Counted from the first letter of the stretch, positions 10,801 through 19,432 are shown. The stretch: DNA of 64,000 bases from Streptomyces sp. NBC_01591 (GCF_035918155.1 NZ_CP109328.1:930001-994000); one strand, 5' to 3'. The notes: generated by a model from the letters alone, not told the origin. Program-made: numbers and translations.

Positions 10801-11593
10801 CGGTTCGGTGCTGTCCCTGGCCGGAGGCATGCCCGAGGCCCAACTCGCCCGGCTGCGCCCGCTGGTGAAGCGGCTCGTCGACGAGCTGTCCCGGGAGCTG
10901 GCCACCCGCCTGCGCCCGGCGCTCACCGGTCTGGCCACCCCGCGCCCGACCCGACGGCCCGGCGTGCGCCTCGACCTCGCCCGTACCCTGCGGGCCAATC
11001 TCGCCCACACCCGGCGGACGGAGGACGGCCGGCTCGTCGTCGTACCGGAGCGCCCGCTGTTCAGCACGCGGGCGAGCAAGGAGGCGGACTGGCGCCTGGT
11101 CCTCGTCGTCGATGTCTCCGGCTCGATGGAGGCATCGGTGATCTGGTCGGCGCTGACGGCCGCGGTCCTCGGCGGGGTTCCGACCTTGTCCACGTACTTC
11201 TTGGCCTTCTCCACGCAGGTGATCGACCTGACCGACCGGGTCGAGGATCCGCTGTCGCTGTTGCTGGAAGTCAGGGTCGGCGGCGGTACGCACATCGCGG
11301 CCGGTCTCGCGCACGCGCGTTCGCTGATCACCGTGCCGAGCCGCACGCTGGTCGTCGTGGTCAGCGACTTCGAGGAGGGCGCACCGCTCGGCGGGCTGCT
11401 GGGCGAGGTGCGTGCCCTGGCGTCCTCCGGCACCCACCTGCTGGGCTGTGCTGCACTCGATGACACCGGCACGCCGCGCTACTCGGTGTCCGTGGCGCGC
11501 CAACTCGTCGCGGCCGGTATGCCGGTGGCCGCTCTCAGCCCGCTCGAACTCGCCCGCTGGGTGGGCGACCGCCTCCGTGGAGAACCCCGTTGA
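7820..11593 (+). CDS. DUF5682-VWA fusion protein (YehM + YehP in one chain)
   Basis: A 1257-aa protein starting at TTG 7820, which overlaps the MoxR stop (TTGA). The N-terminus (YLLGVRHHSPALAAVVPALL, about residues 20-39) is typical of DUF5682. A long Ala/Leu-rich helical middle and a low-complexity linker (about 850-900) follow. The C-terminus is a VWA domain with MIDAS motif DVSGS at residues 1098-1102, a downstream GGGTH and a VVVVSDFEEG segment. In E. coli these are two separate genes (yehM, yehP); here they are fused. The VWA part probably docks on the MoxR ring in a metal-dependent way. The N-terminal half has an unusual Ala/Gly/Thr-rich insert around residues 130-180 and 255-330. Confidence 0.9.
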   Translation: MTTVDPRTAVDALAASRVPYLLGVRHHSPALAAVVPALLEEARAEVVCVELPTDFRPWLEHLADPETVTPVALAGAGEGGRLSFYPFADFSPELAAVRWARNRGVEVVCCDLPLGDPRWSAGALGPVRERDGSEAVRPEADAPLGATGALDTGPGASPDPAPGDGTTRVRRSYAEALAAAGTGRDGDDLWDRAVEVLAPGCAPDAVRRAALGVGWALRADAVVPAADLAREERMRQVIASASADGRRVAAVIGAFHAPALIASTEADAGTEAGAGTAGVSGATGRAAVPSEAAPRGAGPRTWGSDTDAAGVWAAGRAGGVGAAATDGSAVTSLVPYSFDLLDSRSGYPAGIRDPLWQQAVLTAAGDPERIREAAADAVTGLCREMRRNGHTAGTGEGAETLRLACDLAALRGLPAPGRGELLEAVTTVLGQGEPLGRGRALARALEAVFVGTARGRISPHAPRSGLGPSVETELAELRLPRPDDPDRRDLRLDPLRSPLDGRREVLLQRLLVIGASYGEPLDVAGTGDGTALGTRWRLTWTPSVPARLDLAGVRGVTAAQAAAGTLAATARHEAAEGGPTPAQILTGLTAAARCGLPELVDARLHEASVVLPDSADLPELLQALDLLEGLRRGHYPETLQDARTTAGALTEELLDAAVRALPGLAGSDSGADAGALVALADRTAARHLGLRLDRALAELAAEGSPLIQGAALAVRVLLDLDDAAALGERTAGWIDGATAPDTRRALAKRLAGLLTAAGPLLQASPDALAALMDRIDALTDQDFLDRLPALRGGFDTLAPAARDRLLTTVTERLGDRLDLSLDAPPELLALWATADAAGSAALKALGLPAADTDAGTDPGSDSADNPRPVPPPAADSAAADDADRRLGRADRWRLLLGRHKERLTRDARRYAHALDELYGRGRGEGAQDLAGGAPGQGGGQDPSFPTAREWAQELEALFGTDVREEVLAEAADAGRTDVLAQLDPASVRPSVELLGSVLSLAGGMPEAQLARLRPLVKRLVDELSRELATRLRPALTGLATPRPTRRPGVRLDLARTLRANLAHTRRTEDGRLVVVPERPLFSTRASKEADWRLVLVVDVSGSMEASVIWSALTAAVLGGVPTLSTYFLAFSTQVIDLTDRVEDPLSLLLEVRVGGGTHIAAGLAHARSLITVPSRTLVVVVSDFEEGAPLGGLLGEVRALASSGTHLLGCAALDDTGTPRYSVSVARQLVAAGMPVAALSPLELARWVGDRLRGEPR

Positions 11594-13461
11594 GCACCGA
11601 ACTCCTGCCTCCCGTCGCCCCCGACGTCCTCGCCGAGGCCGTGGAGCAGCTCAGCGCACGGCTGCGCAAGAAACTCGACGCGGCGATCTCGGGCTGCGCC
11701 GACCAGACCTCCGCCACGGCCGACGGGGCGGTCGAGGTCCACTTCGGCGAGGACACCACGGTCACGCTGCGCCCGGGCCCGTCCGGCACGGTCACGAAAG
11801 CGGAACAGGCCGTGTGCACCTGCCTGTTGGCCCCGCGCTGCCTGCACCGGGCCGCGGTCCTGGGCGCGGCACCCATCGCCGACGGGGAGGGCGACGAGGG
11901 CGGGGGTGACGACTCGGGTACGGGTAAGGCCGCAGGCTCGGGCACAGCCTCCGACACGGGTGCGGGCCCCGAGGAGCCCGCACCCACCGCCCCCGCCGCC
12001 GACGTTGCGGCCACGGTAGTCACGCCGGCCGCCCTCACCGCGGCGCAGGTCCTTGCCGCCACGGCGCTGTGGGACGCCGCCGCCGAGGCCCTGTCCGCCG
12101 GCGTCACGGCGGGCGGCGCCGTGGTGCAGGCCGAGCTGCTCCGCGCTGCCCACACTGCGCGGCTGGCCGGGCTGCCGCGGGCCGAAGCAGCCGCGCTGCG
12201 AGTCGTACGGAGCCTGAGGGCCGCGCGGGAGCGGAGCGAGGGACAACGTCTCGCCGACCTCACCGGAGCCTTCCGTGAGCTGCTGGCCGGCACCGCCCTG
12301 CTCGCATCCGGGTCGGCCGACACGGATGCGGCGGGCTCCGCGCGCCGGGTCTACGAACAGGGCGGCAGCCTGCGGGTGTACGGCCTGTGCCGGGAGCCGG
12401 TGCTGTCCGCGACGGGGTACGGCGGAGTGACCACGCACCTGGTCGGTTCGGACGGCGCCGGTTACACGGTGTCCGACGTGCGCCCCGGTGGCCTCGCCCG
12501 CGTGAAGGGTGCGGGGTCCGCGTCCGTGGCGCTCGGCGGTGCCGTCCTCGACCACGCCGGGCTGGCGCGCGGGGGTCTGCGGATCGTCGGCGCGACCGTC
12601 TCCGCGGACGGGCGGCTCGGGGCAGGGCGGGGGGTCAGCGCGACGCCACTGCGCGGGGTGGACTGGTCCGAGGAACCCGCCGCCGCCCTCTTCACCCGAC
12701 CGGTGCAGGAGGCGATGGCCGCTGTGCTCGCCGACGGCGCGCCCGAGGCGGGCGGGCCCGGCAGGACGGCGCCGAGTCTGCTGGGCTGCGACGTCGAGGT
12801 GATCGGTGCGGCCGGCGACTCTGTCCTCGTCCGCGTCGCCGGTGAGGGACCGCTGCTGCGGCTCCGCCCCGCACACCCCCACCCGGAGCTGCCGCACGCC
12901 GCCAACCTGCGCCGGATCGCCGAACACCCGGGGCTCGCCCTGCGTGTGCTCGGCCGTCCCGACCTGGACCAGGCGGCGACGCTCCGGCCGCTGGCGGTCG
13001 GGCCGGTGCCAGGGGCGTCCGCCACACTGCGGCTGCCGGACGCGTGGAAGGGCCGTGCCGACCTGGGATACGACCGGCTCCAGGGCGAGCACTTCCCCCG
13101 CGAGACGGCAGGATCCGCGGACTGCGGGCCGGTCACCGCGGGCCCCGACCCGCTGGCGGAGGCACCGCTGTGGCGTGTCCGGCGCCTCCTGGAGACGGGC
13201 GTCGCGGGCGGTCGCCGTGCCGTGGCTGAGGCGGGCCGCGGGACGGATGCGGCCTCGCTCTCCGCCCGCCTGACCCGGGCGGAACTCGGCGTAGCGGCCC
13301 ACCTCGCACAGGCCCTGACAACGGAGGCGGGCCGCCGCCCCCGCGACACCTTCGGCCGCCTGACCGACCCCTCGGCCGACGCCTACGCGAGGGCCTGGCT
13401 CGCCTCGGCCGTGCACCTGGCGGCTGCGGAACGCTCGCTGGTGGCCGCGTCCTGGTCGTGA
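11590..13461 (+). CDS. SWIM zinc-finger protein (YehQ-like)
   Basis: A 623-aa protein starting at TTG 11590, overlapping the previous TGA. A SWIM zinc-binding signature is visible as C75-x-C77-x6-C84-x-H86 within AVCTCLLAPRCLH. A Gly/Glu/Ala-rich linker (about 98-140) separates it from a long region with no motif I recognise. SWIM domains bind nucleic acid or protein. It is the last gene of the cluster and is followed directly by a strong hairpin. The combination with MoxR, DUF5682, VWA and DUF4132 proteins is a recurring bacterial gene set of unproven function. Confidence 0.88.
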   Translation: MSTELLPPVAPDVLAEAVEQLSARLRKKLDAAISGCADQTSATADGAVEVHFGEDTTVTLRPGPSGTVTKAEQAVCTCLLAPRCLHRAAVLGAAPIADGEGDEGGGDDSGTGKAAGSGTASDTGAGPEEPAPTAPAADVAATVVTPAALTAAQVLAATALWDAAAEALSAGVTAGGAVVQAELLRAAHTARLAGLPRAEAAALRVVRSLRAARERSEGQRLADLTGAFRELLAGTALLASGSADTDAAGSARRVYEQGGSLRVYGLCREPVLSATGYGGVTTHLVGSDGAGYTVSDVRPGGLARVKGAGSASVALGGAVLDHAGLARGGLRIVGATVSADGRLGAGRGVSATPLRGVDWSEEPAAALFTRPVQEAMAAVLADGAPEAGGPGRTAPSLLGCDVEVIGAAGDSVLVRVAGEGPLLRLRPAHPHPELPHAANLRRIAEHPGLALRVLGRPDLDQAATLRPLAVGPVPGASATLRLPDAWKGRADLGYDRLQGEHFPRETAGSADCGPVTAGPDPLAEAPLWRVRRLLETGVAGGRRAVAEAGRGTDAASLSARLTRAELGVAAHLAQALTTEAGRRPRDTFGRLTDPSADAYARAWLASAVHLAAAERSLVAASWS

Positions 13462-13470
13462 CCTACCGCT

Positions 13471-13506
13471 GAGCCCACCGGGCCGCCTGGGCAGCCCGGT
13501 GGGCTC
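13471..13506. terminator. Strong terminator after the five-gene cluster
   Basis: GAGCCCACCGGG at 13471-13482 pairs perfectly with CCCGGTGGGCTC at 13495-13506: a 12-bp stem with a 12-nt loop, 9 nt after the SWIM gene stop. Confidence 0.8.
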
Positions 13507-13539
13507 AGGCGGTCCCGGGCCCCGGTCCTTCCGACGTTC

Positions 13540-13755
13540 CGCACCACCGGGTGTGGCAGCCTGTCTGCGAACTCCTCCACCGAGCCGCTCCCGAACCACC
13601 GGTCCCTGCTGCCCGTGTTCGACGCCCTGCGCGCAGCGGGGTCCGGTGGCATGGCCCAGTTCCGTATCGGTGTCACCCGCGAGGGCGACAGCCTCTCCGT
13701 GACCGTGACCGTGACCGCGACCGGTCAGGCTGGGCAGGCGTATCTCCGGGGGTAG
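13540..13755 (+). pseudogene. C-terminal relic of an unknown protein
   Basis: One plus-strand frame reads SLLPVFDALRAAGSGGMAQF followed by a threonine/valine-rich tail (VTVTVTATGQAGQAYLRG) to the TAG at 13753-13755. The sequence looks like the end of a real protein, but there is no start codon with a ribosome site and no recognisable upstream part. Probably a gene relic. Confidence 0.35.
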
Positions 13756-13758
13756 CCC

Positions 13759-14358
13759 CTATCTCTTCTCCTTCAGACCGTCCAGTACCAAGTCCGTCAA
13801 GCGCTCCGGCAGGTCCGGCTCGATCGGGCGGTGGCCGAGCAGGGAGCGGGTCTGGAGCGGGGAGCAGAGCAGTTCCAGTGCCAGGGCCGCGTCCGTGTCC
13901 GCCGGGAGTTCCCCGCGTTCGACGGCCCGGCTGATGATGGCGCTGGCCTGATCGAGGCGGGACTGCCAGAAGGTGTGCCAAGCCGCGGCGAGGTCGGGGT
14001 CCTCGGAGCTGAGTGAGGCCTCCCGGGCAACGGAGCGGCCGGTCGGGGTGGCCAGGTATTCGGCCAGCGCGCGGGCGAAGGCGGCCAGGTCGGTGCGGAC
14101 GTCTCCGGTGTCGGGGACGGGGATGCCCTCGTCACTGCCGACCAGCATGGCGTCCAGCACGAGCTTCTCCCGACTGCCCCAACGCCGGTACACCGTGGTC
14201 TCGTTGACCCCGGCACGGGCCGCGACCTCGGCGATGCTGAGCCGCGCGATGCCCTCCTCGGCCAGCACCTCCATGGCGGCTGCCAGAACGGCCTGGCGGA
14301 CGCGCGCGGCGCGGCCGCCAGGGCGGCGGCGGACCGGCTCCGGTTCTTCCTCAGTCAT
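13759..14358 (-). CDS. TetR/AcrR family repressor
   Basis: A 199-aa regulator. The N-terminal HTH is clear (residues about 20-65: RQAVLAAAMEVLAEEGIARL, VAARAGVNETTVYRRW). The C-terminal helical domain follows the TetR_C pattern with an EYLATPTGRSV segment. It is divergent from the alpha/beta hydrolase at 14470, and the 111-bp gap between them has inverted repeats suitable as operators. The most likely role is repression of itself and the hydrolase, released by a small ligand. Confidence 0.93.
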   Translation of the reverse strand: MTEEEPEPVRRRPGGRAARVRQAVLAAAMEVLAEEGIARLSIAEVAARAGVNETTVYRRWGSREKLVLDAMLVGSDEGIPVPDTGDVRTDLAAFARALAEYLATPTGRSVAREASLSSEDPDLAAAWHTFWQSRLDQASAIISRAVERGELPADTDAALALELLCSPLQTRSLLGHRPIEPDLPERLTDLVLDGLKEKR

Positions 14359-14382
14359 GTGTCGATCACCTCGACCACCACC

Positions 14383-14438
14383 TTAACGCAGGAAGGCTTG
14401 CATTAAGTGCTGCTCGGGCGCATAGTCGCTAATGCAAG
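14383..14438. promoter_or_regulatory. Inverted-repeat operators between TetR gene and hydrolase
   Basis: CTTGCATTA at 14397-14405 is repeated in perfect inverse as TAATGCAAG at 14430-14438. A third half-site, TTAACGCA at 14383-14390, forms an imperfect palindrome with TTGCATTAA at 14398-14406. AT-rich half-sites stand out in this GC-rich DNA and lie between divergent starts, as expected for TetR operators covering both promoters. Confidence 0.6.
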
Positions 14439-14469
14439 AGTTTCGGCTTTAAGTACAGGAGGCATCACC

Positions 14470-15522
14470 ATGTCCTTCACCTGGCCCCTGAACCCACAGG
14501 ACCTGTTCGTCGAGCGCTACCCGCAGATGACCCTCGGCCTCCCCGTCGACGAGGTGGACGCGGTCCGCGCCGCCGTCACCGAGATGTGGCCCGACCGGCC
14601 CGGCAGCTGGGTGTACGAGTGGTCCGCCCTCGCCGCCCGGCACGCCGAGGCCGGGCGCCACCGCCAGGCCGCGCAGGCGTACGGCTGGGCCAAGTTCCCC
14701 TCACTGGCCGATGAACCGAAGCGCACCGCGCTCGCCCGCCAGGTCGAGCAGTACGCCCTCGCCGCCCCCGGCTTCCCGGTGGAGTTCGAGCGCCGCACGC
14801 TCACCGTCCCGTACCGCAGCGGCGAGGCCACCCTGCCGATCCACCTGATAGCCGCCCCCGGCCTGCCCGCCGACGCGCCGGTCGTGCTGGCCAGCGGCGG
14901 GGTGGACTCCTGGAAGACCGACCTGCACGGCATGTGGGAGCAGCTCGCGCTCGCGCTGCCGGTACGGCTGCTGCTGTTCGACATCGTCGGCACCGGCGAG
15001 ACCGCCCACCTGCCAATGACCCCGGATGGCGGGGCCGAGGTCATTGCCGGACTGGTCTCCTTCGCCCGCACGATCGGCAACGGGAAGGTCGGCCACTTCG
15101 GCATCTCGATGGGCGGTTACTACTCCGCCCGGACCGGGCTGACCGCGGCGGTGGACGCCTCTGTGGTGCTCGGCAGCCCGGTGGAGCGCTCCTTCGGTCC
15201 GGACCGCGGCTTCGCCTTCGGCATGGACGGCATCGTCGGCAACGCCCTCGGCTTCGACGCCATGCCGAGCACGGCCGAGCGCGAGGAGGCCTTCGCGGCC
15301 TTCGACCTGCGCCCGCTGCTGGACCAGGACGCCAATGGGCCGATGCTAGTGGTCAACGGCACCGAGGACGTCCACGTCCCACTGGACGACACCTTGGTGT
15401 TCGAGGGCCGCCGGGACACCCAGGTCGAACTGATCCCGGACACCGGCCACTGCGCTATCTCGCGCTTCGGCGAGGCGATGGCCGTGATCGCCCCCTGGCT
15501 GAAGGACACCCTGATCGGCTGA
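14470..15522 (+). CDS. Alpha/beta hydrolase (FrsA/DUF1100-like)
   Basis: A 350-aa enzyme. The ATG at 14470 has a perfect AGGAGG at 14457-14462. An N-terminal helical cap (about 1-95) precedes an alpha/beta-hydrolase core. The nucleophile elbow is GHFGISMGGYY, the acid is probably in VVNGTEDVHVPL, and the histidine in PDTGHCAIS. The layout resembles FrsA-type esterases. The substrate is unknown. It is the obvious target of the divergent TetR gene. No signal peptide is seen, so it is cytoplasmic. Confidence 0.88.
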   Translation: MSFTWPLNPQDLFVERYPQMTLGLPVDEVDAVRAAVTEMWPDRPGSWVYEWSALAARHAEAGRHRQAAQAYGWAKFPSLADEPKRTALARQVEQYALAAPGFPVEFERRTLTVPYRSGEATLPIHLIAAPGLPADAPVVLASGGVDSWKTDLHGMWEQLALALPVRLLLFDIVGTGETAHLPMTPDGGAEVIAGLVSFARTIGNGKVGHFGISMGGYYSARTGLTAAVDASVVLGSPVERSFGPDRGFAFGMDGIVGNALGFDAMPSTAEREEAFAAFDLRPLLDQDANGPMLVVNGTEDVHVPLDDTLVFEGRRDTQVELIPDTGHCAISRFGEAMAVIAPWLKDTLIG

Positions 15523-15554
15523 TCCGACGGTCCTGTCGCGACACGAAGCCGCCA

Positions 15555-15616
15555 ACCCGCGAGCGCTGTGCGTGGCGTCGCCGAGAGGAGACGCTCAACG
15601 CACGGCGCTCGCGGGT
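15555..15616. terminator. Long imperfect hairpin downstream of the hydrolase
   Basis: A 19-nt arm at 15555-15573 (ACCCGCGAGCGCTGTGCGT) pairs with 15598-15616 with one mismatch, enclosing 24 nt. It starts 33 nt after the hydrolase stop. It could be a terminator or a small palindromic repeat. 15617-15780 shows no gene. Confidence 0.5.
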
Positions 15617-15780
15617 CCGCATCGGCGCTTACAGGAGCGGTGGGTTCCCCCGGGGCGCCGGTAGTGGCCGCCGATGAGACGCAGGATCGTGTGCCGGACC
15701 TTGCGAAAGGCCAGACAGCGGTGGTGTTCCTCTCGGTGCGCGGGGTCGTTGCCCGGGTCGGGGCTGAAGGGCGTTGATGG

Positions 15781-15930
15781 ACCGCCATCCACTCCGGCTC
15801 GGCGAGGCGAGTACCCAGAGCCGGCGGTCCGCACCCGGCGGGCGCGACCGCGAAGTGCAAGAACGGGACCTACAGCTACGCGGAGAAGCTCCGCGGCACC
15901 TACAGCCACCACGCCCACGCCGGAGCGGAA
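15781..15930 (+). pseudogene. DUF3761 protein relic
   Basis: From 15841 the frame reads GATAKCKNGTYSYAEKLRGT then YSHHAHAG, the compact Cys/Gly/Tyr/His motif of small secreted DUF3761 proteins (typically AxCxDGTYSYS...SHHGGV). The N-terminal signal region is missing. The C-terminus runs into sequence antisense to the helicase relic, so the gene is truncated at both ends. Confidence 0.55.
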
Positions 15931-16898
15931 CGCGAGACCGCCCCGGCGTGGGTCGCGCCGTCACCTGACACCGGCTTGTCCAGACCCTCACCGAAGTTCG
16001 CGGCGCCGCACGTGAGAGCAGGGGGGCTCAGGGCGGCCCTGCTCTCGGCTCGGCCGTCTGCGGAGAGTACACGCGGCTCGAAATTGCCCTCGCCTCCCAC
16101 CCGTCCAGATGCCCATCGCATGCCGAGCTGGTCGAGTTCGGCCCGCCGTTCCGTGCTGAGCCTGTCCGCCCGTTTGCGGGTGTTGTCGAGCCATGTGCCG
16201 AGCTTGACCACCACGGGCCCTCCAGCACCTGCCTGACGGCCCGTCGAGGTCTTCGTACCCTCCGCCACGCCCTCCACCTGTTCGGCGTGCTTGCGGGGTA
16301 CGCGTAGATGCCCTTCCCGGGCGTGGAACTGCCGTGCCGCTGCCAGGTTGAGGGCCCACATATCGCCCTGCGTCCGTTTTACTGGCCGTTCTGCTTCCTC
16401 GGCGGGTTCGATCCCGATCACGTTTTCCAGGAGCCATTGCTGTGCGGGCAGGAGCTGTTCCCACCCGTGCCGCTGCGCCGTAACCCAGCGGCCGAGGTCT
16501 TCTCCTTGCATGATCGCTTTCCCGGCCGCCACCGGCAGGGCCCCGCCGTTCTGGAGCAGGTTCTGAACGAGGCGGAAGCACCGCTGCCACCCGGTGTCCC
16601 ATACCGGGCACCATCCCGGGTCGATCTCTTCCAGTGCTGCGCGCCGTGCCTCGGTCAGCGCGCCCGCGCTGGAAGCAACGGGGAGGCCGGCCCGCCGCCG
16701 CTGCGCGTTCTGATCTGCGGCCCGGGCGGCGAAGCGCTGGTTCTTGGTCCAGGTCCCGACCGGGTACCCATCCCAGACCGCAGTTGCCGGAGGCAGGAGA
16801 TGCCCGTGCGTGTGGTGCAGGCCGGTGCAGTACCACGCTCCTTGCGTTCCGTTACGCCGGATCGGGCGGCGGTCGGAACGTGGCCCGCCTCGGGCCAT
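15900..16898 (-). pseudogene. Helicase-associated (HA) domain relic 1
   Basis: The frame carries helicase-associated repeats: WCPVWDTGWQRCFRLVQNLL, DLGRWVTAQRHGWEQLLPAQ, NLAAARQFHAREGHLRVPRK and LDNTRKRADRLSTERRAELD. The better copy at 48099-48884 ends LGMRW-stop. Here the stop codon after LGMRW (Trp at 16113-16115) is lost and the frame runs on to 15900 through unrelated sequence. The ATPase part of the helicase is absent. It is therefore a C-terminal fragment of a large HA-domain helicase fused to foreign DNA. Confidence 0.75.
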
Positions 16899-16974
16899 GC
16901 CCGCCCATCATCCAGCCGATGGGCGGCCAGGAGGGACGACACCGTCACGGGTTCACTCGGACGGGTGCTGTGCC

Positions 16975-18510
16975 TCAAGCCCGGAGGGGACAGGTGAGCG
17001 GGAGGACGCGTTCGGTCATCTGCCCGGTGAGCTGGGTGTCGGTGAGTGCGGCGTCGGTGAGCCAGTCCGCTGCGGTCAGCTGGTCGACCAGGTGCTGCAG
17101 CTCGCCGGGGCCTGTCGGGACCCAGTCGGCGAGAGCGTTCAGGGTGATGCCCTGTCCGCCGGGACCGAGGCGTCCCGAGGCGTCGGTCCCGGCGGCCAGC
17201 GTCAGGGCGAGCAGCCGGGTGCCGGCGGCGGCCTTGGCCTTGCGGAGCTTCTTGTCCGAGACGACTTTCTGGGCCCAGCCGGAGAGCTTGGGCCGCATCT
17301 TCTTGCCGAACGTGAACGGGCCTGTCCCGTCCTCGTGGGGCGTCAGGGAGGGGACGGTGATCGGGGTGGGGTTTTCCGGCCGGGAGGCGAGCAGGTCGCC
17401 GACAGTGCCGGGCAGGCTGAGCCAGCCGGAGCCGGTCAGCTTTTCGACCAGGTCCTCCGGGTCGGTCAGGCCCAGCGCGGTGAGGTCCTGGCCGACGAGG
17501 TTGCCGGTGCCGGTGCCGGTGTGCGCGGTGCGCAGGGTCAGCATCAGCACGAGCAGACGAGCTTCCGGTCCGGGCAGCGGGGTGTGGTCGGCCACGTGCG
17601 CGAGGACAGAGCGCGCGTGGTCCCACTGTGTCGCCACGGTCAGCAGCCGGGCCACTGCGGGCCTGTCGTCGTCCGTGGTGCCGCCGGTGCGCTGCTGGTG
17701 CTGGAGGCGGGCGGCGGTGGCGGCCTGCTCGGCACGCTGGGCGTCCAGTCGCAGGCCGGTGTCGCCGGTGGCCTCGGCCCAGGCCGCGAAGGCGCTCGCC
17801 TTGCGGGTGTGGAGGTCGGCCAGGAGCGCCAGGTCGGGCTGCTCGCGTTGCTGGTAGGCGCGGAAGAGGTCACCGAGTTCGATGAGTTCGTCCCGCAGGG
17901 TGACGGGGCGCAGATGGTGCGGGATGACGCGCTGGGCGATCTTCACCTGCGGTGGGCGGCGCCGTGCGGGTGCGGAGCGGGGCGCTGGCACCGCCGTTCC
18001 GGCCGCGACCTGGCGGTCGGAGAACTGCGGCGTGCCCGCGCCCGGGGCTGCGGGGGTCGGGCGTTCGGAGGGCTGGGGTCCGGGGGCCTGGGAGGGGGTC
18101 GCGGTCTTGGCTCCGGGTGTGGCGGCCGCGCACCGCGAGCAGCATTCCATGGCCTGCCACCAGCGTCCTTCCCGGTCGGTGATCACGGCCAGGACGACCG
18201 GTCCGCCGCACCGCCAGGGTTCGGCGCGCGGGTGCCGGCCGGTGTCGGGCAGATGAGTGTGGCAGCCCTCGGCCCTGCACGCGCAGTACATCCCGGCCCT
18301 GGGGGCGGGGGCGGCGCGCAGGTGGGCCTTGAGGTGGGCGACCGCAGCAGCACGGCCGGCGGTCGCGGACGGCAGACGCTGCTCGGCACAGGCGGGGCGG
18401 CTGCACGAGATACGCACCGCCGCACTGCCCCGGCCGGCAGCGTCCAGACGCACCGTCCACCGGCGTCCCGGCACCCGCTCATCCAGCTCGCTCCCCGCAG
18501 CCTGCGTCAT
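16975..18510 (-). CDS. Cys-rich protein of the accessory region, unknown function
   Basis: A 511-aa protein taken from the ATG at 18510 (MTQAAGSELDERVPGRRW); an upstream in-frame ATG adds 29 unconvincing residues. The N-terminal third has cysteine pairs (ISCSRPACAEQ, MYCACRAEGCHTH, MECCSRCAAA) that look like two or three zinc-ribbon-like modules. A Pro/Ala-rich linker and a helical domain with winged-helix-like segments (ALGLTDPEDLVEKLTGSGWL, LADWVPTGPGELQHLVDQL) follow. It probably binds nucleic acid. It lies beside an HA-helicase relic, a pairing I would expect on actinobacterial plasmids or arms. Confidence 0.7.
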   Translation of the reverse strand: MTQAAGSELDERVPGRRWTVRLDAAGRGSAAVRISCSRPACAEQRLPSATAGRAAAVAHLKAHLRAAPAPRAGMYCACRAEGCHTHLPDTGRHPRAEPWRCGGPVVLAVITDREGRWWQAMECCSRCAAATPGAKTATPSQAPGPQPSERPTPAAPGAGTPQFSDRQVAAGTAVPAPRSAPARRRPPQVKIAQRVIPHHLRPVTLRDELIELGDLFRAYQQREQPDLALLADLHTRKASAFAAWAEATGDTGLRLDAQRAEQAATAARLQHQQRTGGTTDDDRPAVARLLTVATQWDHARSVLAHVADHTPLPGPEARLLVLMLTLRTAHTGTGTGNLVGQDLTALGLTDPEDLVEKLTGSGWLSLPGTVGDLLASRPENPTPITVPSLTPHEDGTGPFTFGKKMRPKLSGWAQKVVSDKKLRKAKAAAGTRLLALTLAAGTDASGRLGPGGQGITLNALADWVPTGPGELQHLVDQLTAADWLTDAALTDTQLTGQMTERVLPLTCPLRA

Positions 18511-18805
18511 CCCGCTCTCCCTCCCGCTTTCGTGTCCCTGACCGCCGCACCTGCTGCCTGGGCCGATGGCGCGCGGCGGGCCCAGCGTATGCGGCAAAAG
18601 GGGGCGGAGATCGGTGAACTCGCCCTGTGGCGTGCGGCGGACTCGAAGCCTCGCTCAGCAAAGATCCTGCCCAGGGCGGTCTATTTGTCGTGGTCGGTAC
18701 ACGCCGGGTCTGACATGGGCGGCGATCGGATGGACGCCATCCGGGGCGGATCCGCATACCTTCCGCATCTGCTGATGGCCTGAGTCGGCGGGGATCCCGG
18801 TGAGG

Positions 18806-19432
18806 ATGACGAACCTGGACGCGCCCCACCGGTCGAGGGACGCCTACTTCCGGGACGCAGAGGACTGCGCCGGGACCGCCTTCGACAGGACGGAGCCGGG
18901 CCGGGCCCTGAGCCAGGCGAGCCCCGAGGACTGGAGCTCCTACCTGCGCCTGGTACCGAGCGACCTCGCGTACGGGGTGTGGGACTCGCACCGGAAGCGG
19001 CGGATCCAGGTGAAGATCCCGCGCGCCTACAAGTCGGCGATGATCGGCATCGAGCCGTTGGTCGGCGTACGCGGAGCAGGCCGCGTCGACCCGCTGAACC
19101 TCGCCGGTGACACGGTGAAGGTGTCCGAATCCGGCTGGGCGCCCATCGAGGGGACCAAGGCACCCAAGGGCGCGAAGACGGCGCGGATGTCCGAGCTCGG
19201 TCACGGGATGATCCCGCCGTCCGAAGGGCTGGGCGGCGTCTCGGTCCGGTCCGTGCGGCGCGAAGCGACTCACAGTCGGCGGTGCGGAGTGAGAGCCGGG
19301 CCGGCGCCCGTCGGCGGCCCGGATCCAGTTCCGCAGCGTCTCGGTGTTCACCCCGAGATCAGCCGCGACCGACCTGATCGTCGCTCCTGGCTTCGACCGG
19401 TACAACGCGACCGCGTCCGCCCGACGGGATAG
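18806..19432 (+). pseudogene. Unknown gene truncated by an IS3 relic
   Basis: The first about 150 codons look genuinely coding (SYLRLVPSDLAYGVWD, VKIPRAYKSAMIGIEPLVGV, GRVDPLNLAGD). From about 19265 the frame enters DNA that is antisense to an IS3 transposase, so the C-terminus is not native. Starts at GTG 18800 or ATG 18806 are both possible. I do not recognise the family. 18511-18800 has no gene that I can support. Confidence 0.5.

Noticed and set aside
8386..11463. 1025-aa plus-strand ORF in a second frame of the DUF5682-VWA gene
   Set aside because: Extreme Arg/Pro/Gly content; frame-shifted shadow of the real gene.
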